From Mermis nigrescens (Eukaryota > Nematoda > Enoplea > Mermithida > Mermithidae), in assembly GCA_036768485.1 (NCBI GenBank), contig JAVLUZ010000145.1, positions 777,448 to 841,447 of the forward strand: DNA of 64,000 nt, written 5' to 3'. Position numbers and translations under genes: made by a program. The notes below the pieces were generated by a model that worked only from the letters and a program-made list of their open reading frames with translations, made no database searches and was not told the origin of the DNA. Shown piece by piece: positions 56,330 through 64,000 of this stretch (position 1 is the stretch's first letter; every line of letters starts with the position of its first letter).

Positions 56330-57015
56330 TTAGGGCTATTTTGGCTTTAATTCAGCCATCAAACATGACAAATGGCACCTTATTTTTAGGTTATGACTCA
56401 GGAAATTTGTGAATGACCGTAAAGGCAGAAGTGACAAAACTTGGGATTTGCTTTTCAGCAGCTATGTCCTACCTACCAGGACCTCCATGGCCCATTCATA
56501 CGCTATGTCCAAGTTGCTAGTGTGAACGGCCACGTGTTCTGTTGGGACATTGCTAAATTCCCAAGACCTCCAGTTTAAGCCATCAGCTGCTTGAAACGCG
56601 TCTCTGCCTGAATGTATTTATGGTCTGTTATGACCCAACGCAAGACAGACTTGCGTATTTTCATGTTTACAGTCCAACTTTTGAAGAAATCTTGGCAATC
56701 CCTGATATCAAGATTTGACAACAACGGCATTGGAAAGATCCATTTAGTGCAAATTTTATCAATATACAGCCTTTAGCGAGAACATTCACTCGTTGTCACC
56801 ATATTACAGCGCATTCACACACTTTAAAGCGCTTGGCTGAATTTTTCTTTGACGTGTATATCGATCCAACCGCGCCGGATAATTTTGGGCAAGCGTGGAG
56901 TTTAACGCTAACCCGTGATATGCAGTATTATTCGGCGATGGATGCCTTGATTACTATTGATGTTTTCATATTGATAGAAGGCTACTTGCAAAATAACCGC
57001 ATTACCGCGGGTTAG
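56330..57015 (+). pseudogene. Probable 3'-5' exonuclease-like domain in the retroelement
   Basis: Three frames give pieces in the right order for a DnaQ-type (DEDDy) exonuclease. First TLFLGYDSG, where the family has D-x-E, so the glutamate is changed. Then GPFIRYVQVASVNGHVFCWD, like the strand after motif I. Then TLKRLAEFFFDVYIDPTAPD. Last DMQYYSAMDALITIDVF, which fits the Y-xxx-D motif III (YSAMD). Frame changes lie between the pieces, and stop codons are present near 56580 and 56717. Such exonucleases trim DNA or RNA ends. Motif II could not be placed. The assignment is an inference from spacing and short motifs. Confidence 0.45.
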
Positions 57016-57476
57016 AAAACCAATACCAATTTCGTTTAAAGGCGACGGAATTGCAAGTTAAAGCTAGCGAACCAAAAACCAGACGGCGTATCCTTGTCTC
57101 GTACGCTGACAGGGCCAGTCAACCAGTTCGGCGACTGAAGTCACCGTTGATTCGGATGGCGGTGAATAGGTTACAGTAGAAGACTTCTATGGACCAGCTC
57201 CGCAACCACCAGTGGCTATAGCCGCAGCCACCACCGTTGCCTCTGTAATGGAAGCATTGGCCCATGCTAATGTTTTTGATAATCCCGACTTAAAAGTTCA
57301 AGGTTTGCAGGCCGTTGCCGACAGTATCGGGCCCGGCTATAGCGCCTGACACTGAACCACAAAATCCAAACCAACCAGCACAAGTACACCAGCCCTGCAA
57401 TTTCTTTGCAAACTGATATTCCATTTGATTCCCCTATGGTTGGAGTTGAACAATCCGTATCTTTGGAAGAACCCAC

Positions 57477-58295
57477 TTGTCTCTAAAACGTTTAGTAATG
57501 GCATTATCGGATGCTGAGGCCGAAAGGCAAGCTAATTTGTCGCCACCGCTGTACTACATGCGCTGCATTGAGCAAAAGGGGCCACTACGTTTTGCAACCG
57601 ATTGCTCCACAATCGCTTGCGGCGGATCAGCAGGCACCCTTGGGTTTTGGGTCAGCAGTGACCTTTACCGACTCCTCAGCCAGATTTGGCAGAACGTCAA
57701 CCCGACCCTGATGTTATCATGTCGGATATCATAGGTTTGCCTGCCTGCACAACGCACGCTACCACCCCCAGGAAAACACAACAAGCTGTGTTGTCCACGC
57801 AAATCGCATCCAACTGCGCCACAAGGCGTGTCGACTTCATCGGCACCTGAAATCCGTTTTACGGCACCAATGGCCATGACGGGTGTGTTGACTAATGGCA
57901 ACCATTCAACCACAGAATATTCAGAATTACTGCCAAATATGGAGGTGGCAGTCCCTCCGTACTTACAAGCCATACGTGAACGCATAGCTGCAGAAGAAAG
58001 CTCGAGAGTTCAAAATCGCTCGTGTTACGTCCAACATTTCTTTCATATGATGGAAACTATGACACGCGAAGCGCCGTGCTATGTCGCTCCTGACATTCTG
58101 CACAATTTGCGCACTTATTTGGGTGAAGCTGAAGGAACGCGTTCCCAGTTGATCGAAATTGCCCAAGTGCATTTTGACCGGGTCTATGCAGCACACTTAC
58201 ATTACGCGTCCACGACTGACACACCTGTGCGTCCCATAGTTTGGACTACACTTGCACAACTGTTGACTGATGCTGATCGTGCGCCCGCACCTTGA
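57477..58295 (+). pseudogene. Unrecognised retroelement frames, middle part
   Basis: Two overlapping frames (57477-57734 and 57828-58295) run in the direction of pol. The longer one (155 codons) has NMEVAVPPYLQAIRERIAAE and YVAPDILHNLRTYLGEAEGT, mostly helical and hydrophilic. No transmembrane or zinc-finger motif is visible. It might be a structural protein of the element. I do not recognise it. Confidence 0.35.
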
Positions 58296-58719
58296 TTTAT
58301 CAGTCAAATGAGCGTTTTTAACCGATTATTTTATCCTGACCAGTTTTTCGTGCGCAACTGGTTTTTTATTACAACCGGAATGGTGTACGAAGTGCCGTTA
58401 CAGTATTTGGTAGTTCACCAACACCTCAAACAAATCGAGTGTGGTGACTGATGGAATTGTGCACCAAATTGACCAGAATTTTTACCACACCGAATGTGCC
58501 CGGCGCCTGATCATTTAGCGCCAATACTAATATTGATGCGTCAAATGGTCAATATTTTTAATACCTTCCGAGAGTTTCAATCTGAATACGAATTGGAGTA
58601 TCGATTTTTGACAATCTTTTCAATGATAGACGTCATGCACGCCAAAGTGCTTTTGGAATTTTAGACCAAAAGTTCCACTTTTTATGCATATGCCTACGGC
58701 AATGCCGCGATAGGCTGGA

Positions 58720-59118
58720 GTGCACGTGGTGGAACAGCTACGTCGTATGTTGCGCGTAGCCTTCCTTGGCGAATTGTACACACCTTCGCCAAGTGAGGCT
58801 TTTCCGGAATTCCCGGAGTTGACCACACGAATCAAAAATCCAACCGTTTTGCACAACATAATTCGCCAAATTTGGCTAGCAACCGATCCGGCCCTTGAAG
58901 TACTGGTTCAGTTTTGACTGTTTTTGAGGTCGCCAAAAACTGCCTTTTACCTTAAACACCGTATCAAAGGTGATTTGGAGAAATTTCAAAGAGAGACAAC
59001 AGGCGTCCTTGCAAGATCCTACAGGTCCTTGGCAAGCCTTGAATCGCCCGAAGTCGATCTATCTCTTGATGCTCAAATTGAAATGCGTAGAGCCCGCATG
59101 ATGATTGAACAACGCTGA
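58720..59118 (+). pseudogene. Unrecognised retroelement frames, second part
   Basis: Two adjacent frames (58720-58917 and 58924-59118) follow the same trend of hydrophilic helices: VVEQLRRMLRVAFLGELYTP, PTVLHNIIRQIWLATDPALE, and LEKFQRETTGVLARSYRSLA. A stop at 58917 separates them. They probably belong to the same broken product as 57828-58295, with a gap of about 400 bp that keeps no frame I can place. Confidence 0.3.
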
Positions 59119-59120
59119 TT

Positions 59121-60268
59121 GTGCAAATCTTGCTTCTGAGATGCCCAGGCGTGCGTCAAACACACGCCGCCGGCTCTCTCGCTGAAACTTCAGGCATTTG
59201 CCATATGTCTGAGAATGAGCATAAGGAAAGATTGAACAGATTTTATGACACAAAATCCGAGCATACTTTGCGTCGGTTGAAAAATTTGGAAAAAGAACGA
59301 GTCAAAAGGCTTGTTCACGCGGAAGTCGCAGCAAAATTAAGAGCTCGTGCAAGCCAAAGGGATCTGGGCGGCAAGAACCGCAGTCATTCCGGCAAAGATA
59401 TGCAATGCATCATCGTTCACAATCACATGTACAATCACAGGCACCAGTAAAACCACACACACAGACTCACACACAACTGCAGACCCAACCACGGCAGCAT
59501 CAATTTATGGAATCGCGTCCGCGTTCCGAGGCATATTCACAGGTGGATGCTGGTCGATGTCGCGGTCATGACAGCAGCAGCCTTATGAATATAGCCGTCA
59601 GCCACAGTCAAACCGCGGAGCTCACCAGGGCCGGTCGCAGAATTGCATCAACAACAGCAATGGGATCAATCGTATCAATCACCATCTGGTCAAGATCAAT
59701 CAGCCATTGGGGCTCCATCAACCACAACCTCGACCGGGTCCATTATTGCCCAAACCATGGCCTGTTACGCAACCACAACAGCACCCATTTGAAACTCACG
59801 CAAAGATTTGTTTGGTTTTCATCCGGATCAATTTTCCACTCTGGTGCTGACACTCCACACCGCGCCGTCACGCGGATGGCTACGAGGACAATGACGATGA
59901 TGAGGATGATAGTCGTCCAGCTGACCCACATCAACGCTTACGCCAGCATATGTACGGGCGTTGGCATTTGCCATATCAATAATGCGAGCGTTCAAATACG
60001 CGTCAAAACCCGAATTGGATTGTGACTATTTTCAATGACAATGTTGTTGCAGAAAACCGCGTGGCTCAAAGGCCAATTATCAGGATTGAGCATAATCTAC
60101 AAGTTCAACGTACAGAACTTTTTGAACTCTGCGCCAGGCGTCAAATTCGACCAGCAGCTTTTTCGTCGTTTTTCGTTTTTTGTCCTGACATGGATTCCAG
60201 GACATTGCGTTTTGTTTATTTTCTGTGTAATTTTTTCTTGTCATTTTTTTTCTTGCTGTAATTTTTGA
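59121..60268 (+). pseudogene. Unrecognised retroelement frames, Gln/His-rich end
   Basis: The frame at 59121-59450 is rich in E, K and R (SENEHKERLNRFYD, KNLEKERVKRLVHAEVAAKL). It changes into a Q/H/P-rich stretch (HHRSQSHVQSQAPVKPHTQT) and, in another frame near 59880-59930, an acidic patch EDNDDDEDDSRPADPH. The last frame (60022-60261) ends in hydrophobic FFLSFFFLL. Low-complexity tails like these are common in structural proteins of retroelements. The true reading frame cannot be settled by eye. Confidence 0.3.
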
Positions 60269-60873
60269 CTGATGGTGCTTATTTTTCTTCCTCGTTATCT
60301 CACATAATTTGCCATTCCTCGTTTTATCATTACCTCGTGTTTTAACTCATCAGTGTCTTTAATTTTTGCTCAGCATAATCTTGCCTTATCATTCTGTGTC
60401 TTAAATTTTTTGCTCAATAGCGGTATTACTATTATGGTATCTTAACTCTTTAACGGACAAGGGGTTAATTTATACCCAATCTTAAAACTTTTTCAATCAA
60501 AATTTTTCTCATTACCTGGGACTGAAGGAGGCTAAAAAGACAGCAAGATAGAATATTATGCTATGCTGTCCAAGACCGTAGTTCATCATTACTCGGGCAA
60601 CAATATAGTTTCACCTAGCGCCATTCAGAGTGTTGCTCGAGAGGTTCCTGAGTGCGAACGAGGTCATGCATTGACCGTTATTTGTTATATCGCTATTTGT
60701 TATTTTTTCGTTCTTTTATTTTCGTTTTTCACATTTGCTCAGGATGAGGCATTGCGGACGCCAGAGTAGAGGCGTTGCAAACGCCAGAGTGCTGAGTAGT
60801 AGAAGCGTTGCAGACGCTAGTGTTGATGGTGTACCCCAAAAAAATTCCTCCACTGCGTGTCAAATTTTTTTTC
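60269..60873 (+). other. Untranslated region before the 3' LTR
   Basis: Several short splice-acceptor-like stretches ending 'tttgctcag' recur (near 60366, 60402 and 60743). Two copies of a short direct repeat 'gcgttgc(a)aacgccagagt' lie near 60770-60820. No coding signal. Confidence 0.4.
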
Positions 60874-60887
60874 TATATGTGGGGGAG
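60874..60887 (+). other. Polypurine tract
   Basis: The run 'tatatgtgggggag' ends directly at the LTR start TGTAAC (60888). This is where plus-strand DNA synthesis would start in a retroelement. Confidence 0.7.
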
Positions 60888-62524
60888 TGTAACTACGAGA
60901 TTACACGTTTTGGCGAACTTGCCTTAGCAGTTCGCGGTAGCCACTACATAGCCAATACTAGTAGCTATCTACAATAGTGTACTGTGGGCTATGCCTCCGG
61001 TCTTCCCACTTTTTCCCAATTTTCAATAATAAAAACATTAAGATACTTGTCCGGAATATAGAGTTAAGTATATGATAATAGTAATCGTTTCGGCATACCG
61101 CTTGTATTAATCTAGAAATATTCGCTGTGATTTAAAAGAGTTCCAGTATTATGCTATTTTGACGTTTGTTTATTTTACTGTAATGGTCCTATGAGGCCAT
61201 TGTAGTTAGTTTCGTTGGCAGTTGCTCGCTTGTATAGTGGAGAGCCGCTTGTTTTTCTTTGCGTTATTTTGTTGTCCGGCAACTTGGCCGTGTATTCTAT
61301 GTTGAAATAAATTAGAAAACCTACCCAGGGGTTTTGGATATACCGAGGGTTAGGTCAGGAATTTCCAACGTCGAGGATTTCGACTCTCAGAGTGGACGGA
61401 TAGGTAAATTCCATATGATAGCTATTTCTATTCTAAAAGTCTTAATTTTTCAAACCTAAAATTAGTCAAAAACATCATTTAATCTTTAAGGATGGTTGAT
61501 CAGTATAGAGCTCATTGTTGTTGTTTCCAAAGTTTATTGTGCTATACATTAGGAACCAAAAAACATTTCTGTTGGAATCGAATCTTGAAAAATAAGTTAA
61601 CCCTAGTAATACTATGGGTAGTAACGCTGTTCTAGTGTGGCAGTTTTTTTATGTTTTCTTGGCGAATTTAGGGTCTTATGAGCTGAAATTGAAAATATTC
61701 TATTTTTTTGGCCGTAGAATTGTTTTTTTTTCAAGCGCCAGGAAAGCAATTCCATTCAGTTTTTGAGAATTTCGATATTTTTTTGCTTTTGACTGAGCTG
61801 ATCCGCATAGTGATATTTTTGTTCCTAAACTAATTACTGTAGCGCTTTATAAACGATAAGTAAGCAGTGTTGCTAGATTGGTAGTTATGCACGCACGTTT
61901 AGGTAGGTACCATCTATGCAATACTAGAACTCCGATGGAGCGGTCGCGATAAAATATTCCACTCAGTGGCTCTGCGTACCAATGTTATTGATTTTTTAGT
62001 CACGTGACTTGCCGCCATATTGTATTTCCAAAGATTTTCATCCCTTATTTTTGAAGAGTAAAACTAACAATTATGAAAAACAAGGTATATTTTTGTGCTC
62101 AGCGTACTGAGAGCTTTCAGAATTGTATACTTTTATTGCATAATTTGAGTATGAACTGAGTTCTAACCCATGGGAAATTAAGATATGCCCAACCCATGGT
62201 ATTAGCAGGGTTAAACAATCAACTTGAGCCTTGAGATAGGTCAACTGACCTCCGCGGGCAATTCCGAGACTAGGTAGGGTAGCCTTAGGGTCTTAGGCGT
62301 AGCTGCTAAAATCACCCAACGAGAAGCGGTCAGCAAGATCAGGACCGAGTGTGATCGAAGCCGTAAGGTCTGTGAGGGTCCAAGGATTGAAGCGTTCCCA
62401 GGCTAAGCGATCGGGCCAGCGCTAAGTGCAGATCTAAGTACCTACGTACCTAAGTAAGTCTCGAAGGCAAATACATCCGTGTTCTATGTTGATTCCGTAT
62501 ACATAGGGCACCCATGCATTTACA
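60888..62524 (+). mobile_element. 3' LTR, copy B, carrying a TTAA-flanked MITE
   Basis: Starts TGTAACTACGAG after the polypurine tract and ends ATTTACA. Without the inserted MITE (61601-62210 plus one TTAA) it is 1023 bp, close to the solo LTR at 20201-21256 (1056 bp). Shared blocks: 'gatacttgtccgg', 'tatgataatagtaatcg'-like, 'aagtaagtctcgaaggcaaa'. The matching 5' LTR is not in the window. Confidence 0.85.
61601..62210. mobile_element. piggyBac-type MITE in the LTR
   Basis: TTAA lies on both sides (61597-61600 and 62211-62214). The ends are CCCTAGTAATACTATGGG and the inverted CCCATGGTATTAGCAGGG. It is absent from the solo LTR at 20201-21256 and so is younger than LTR copy B. Different in sequence from the 33340-33762 element. 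Non-coding. Confidence 0.88.
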
Positions 62525-62925
62525 CATTTTAAGCTGGCTAGGACGGTGTCCTAGCAGAGCAACCTTTGACTTCAAAAAACACACGGGAACGCGAGGATTA
62601 ACAAAAAATTATATGATTAGTAATCAAAATGCTGTTGCTAGAGCAAAAGACATGCATGAGCATTTTGGAGTATCAATTCATTTATAGGCAGCGATATTCA
62701 GGGGTATTCCAAGTGAAGGTCTACCAAATTTCGGGAAACGGTAGTGCTCCACATTATGGTCAGACCAGACATGCACATGGGGAGGAGGTTTGGGATCCAG
62801 ACCACTGAAAATGGAAAAAAGAGCAATTTTTATGGGAAAAATGAGGCAAAAATAATAGCCAAAAATGTTTGAAAATAAGAAACTTCTCAAAATGCATTAA
62901 ATGGAGCAGAAACTGCGTAATAACA
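62525..62925. other. Spacer, nothing supported
   Basis: Between LTR B and a T element. Around 62773 'cacatggggaggaggtttggga' looks like a worn R1 end, but it is too short to call. Confidence 0.35.
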
Positions 62926-63352
62926 TATAGTCTGTTTCATTTATTCGAGACCTTTACAGCAATTTTTTTAAGGCTACAGTAAGCGTAGCTAAGTCGACAG
63001 ATATGCTCAATGAGGGCAAATGGTTAACATTCTTTCCATTTTTTATGCACTAGCTCGTCAACACAAATTCCAGTAAAGCATTTAAACATTGTTGGGGCAT
63101 AACTACAGTAAAAGCTTAATAAAAAATGGTGCCAGGAATCGAACCCGGGTTACTACGTACGACAAGCAGACATTTTGCCACTGCGCTATGCGGGAATTCT
63201 CAGCGCTGCTTAAAATGTTAGTCTATTCAGTTTAAAGTGTCAACTTATGACAAGCTGTATGAGTGACTTTCATCTGTTCATTGATCAGCTAGAAGACGAA
63301 GAGTAAATTATGCCGCAAAAAAACATATTGAAAAACTTCGGTTTATAGATAG
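62926..63352 (+). mobile_element. T element, copy 2, cut by an LTR
   Basis: Starts TATAGTCTGTTTCATTTATT and aligns in the same order with the minus strand of 28097-28594. Its end is lost: near 63340 the text 'aaaaacttcggtttatagat' resembles the start of the other arm, and LTR copy C begins at 63353. So the LTR inserted into the far end of this element. The core holds a tRNA-like region (63120-63195). Confidence 0.6.
63120..63195 (-). other. tRNA-like region with good A and B boxes
   Basis: On the minus strand A box TAGCGCAGTGG and B box GGTTCGATTCC both match the Pol III consensus, and the T arm CCGGG/CCTGG pairs. The acceptor ends do not pair and the anticodon stem is poor. It is therefore tRNA-derived, and could still be a Pol III start, but it is not a working tRNA. 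Confidence 0.55.
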
Positions 63353-64000
63353 TGTAACTACGAGAGTTACACGTATAGACAAACCTGCCTTAGCAGTTCA
63401 TGATAGCCATAACATAGCCAATACTAGTAGCTATCTATGATAGTGCACTGTGGGCTATGCTTGGTCTTCCCATTATTTCCCCCAAATTTTCAATAATAAA
63501 AAACATTTAGATACTGTCCGGTAGCATAGAGTTAAGTGTATGATAATAGTAATCGGTTCATGCATACCGCTTGTGCAATCGAGAATATTCGATCTGAGAT
63601 AAAGGCTTATCAGTATTACGTTTATTTGATCTTTATTTGTTTTAGGGACTGCCCTTGAGGCCAGTGTACGTAACGTTAGTTTAGAGTCTGGCTTTTTGGT
63701 TTTTTGTTGGCCGGTTATTCGACTAGTCTGTACATTTTCGTTTTTCTTTGCTGTATTTTGCTGTCCAGCTGTAGGCCGTGATTTCTGCGTCGAATTAAAA
63801 TTAGAGAAAAACCTACCCAGGAGCTTTGGTTATACCGAGGGTTAGGAATGGCCATTATCCCTACGTTGAGGACTTCCACCCAACTAGTGGACTGATAGGT
63901 AAATTTTGTATGATAGTCTATTTTATTCGGAAATCATAATTTATTTTCAAGCCAAAAATTGATAAAAATATTATTTAATTTTTAAAGATGATTGATCAGC
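63353..64000 (+). mobile_element. LTR, copy C, running off the window
   Basis: Starts TGTAACTACGAGAGTTACAC and follows copies A and B through 'tactgtccggtagcatagag', 'tgataatagtaatcgg' and 'gagaaaaacctacccagg'. The window ends inside it. It could be a solo LTR or the 5' LTR of another full element. Confidence 0.82.

Noticed and set aside
60022..60268. Possible membrane-spanning end of an envelope protein
   Set aside because: The hydrophobic run at the end comes from T-rich DNA. There is no signal peptide, no cysteine pattern and no cleavage site upstream, so envelope is not supported.
63120..63195. Functional tRNA gene
   Set aside because: Good A and B boxes, but the acceptor ends and anticodon stem do not fold properly, and a related copy at 28330-28400 is part of the same repeat.

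Overview
This is a stretch of animal nuclear DNA, most likely from an arthropod. It is AT-rich, its coding remnants belong to eukaryotic transposon families, spliceosomal introns are visible, and there is no operon structure. I find no ordinary conserved host gene. Nearly everything that can be explained is mobile DNA, much of it nested. A 100-base assembly gap lies at 48879-48978. Family names used here (R1, R2, L, FD, T) are labels for this annotation only.

Layout. 1-5483: a partial piggyBac-type MITE, then a TA-flanked inverted-repeat element (R2) holding an R1 MITE, a foldback mariner-type element and a hAT-type MITE, then the repeat block L. 5484-11606: a decayed Harbinger transposase cut by R1, then low-information AT-rich DNA. 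11607-15260: a cluster of R1 MITEs nested to at least three levels. 16011-19784: R1, L (inverted) and R2. 20137-21841: a palindromic element split by a solo LTR, then a frameshifted transposon-type gene. 22672-27627: R1 copies, a MULE with 9-bp target duplications carrying the end of a transposase, a second MULE-like foldback element and a second hAT-type MITE. 28097-35060: a chimera of inverted repeats with a tRNA-like core (T), a perfect-TSD foldback element, a piggyBac-type MITE, R1 and FD repeats. 36590-41462: a LINE endonuclease fragment cut by a hAT element with a perfect 8-bp duplication, then another triple nest.

The most interesting part is 43026-48878. On the minus strand lie a TATA-binding-protein homologue of 177 residues and, 47 bp upstream of it, the C-terminal part of a protein that looks like a virus-like-element structural protein. 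That second frame runs open into the end of a complete Harbinger transposon (44034-48878). The transposon has TTA next to its left end, inverted ends, a two-exon transposase with an intact DDE triad, and a three-exon Myb/SANT-like gene on the other strand whose exons interleave with those of the transposase. The Myb-like gene has one frameshift in an A run.

52905-62524 is a decayed Ty3/gypsy-type retrotransposon: polymerase domains in order, then about 5 kb of extra open frames that begin at a splice-acceptor-like site and include a probable 3'-5' exonuclease-like domain, then a polypurine tract and a 3' LTR. The LTR carries a TTAA-flanked MITE. A second T element follows and is itself cut by a third LTR that runs off the window. 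No product from this window looks like a working host pathway; the only reading frames likely to be intact are the TBP-like gene and the Harbinger transposase.
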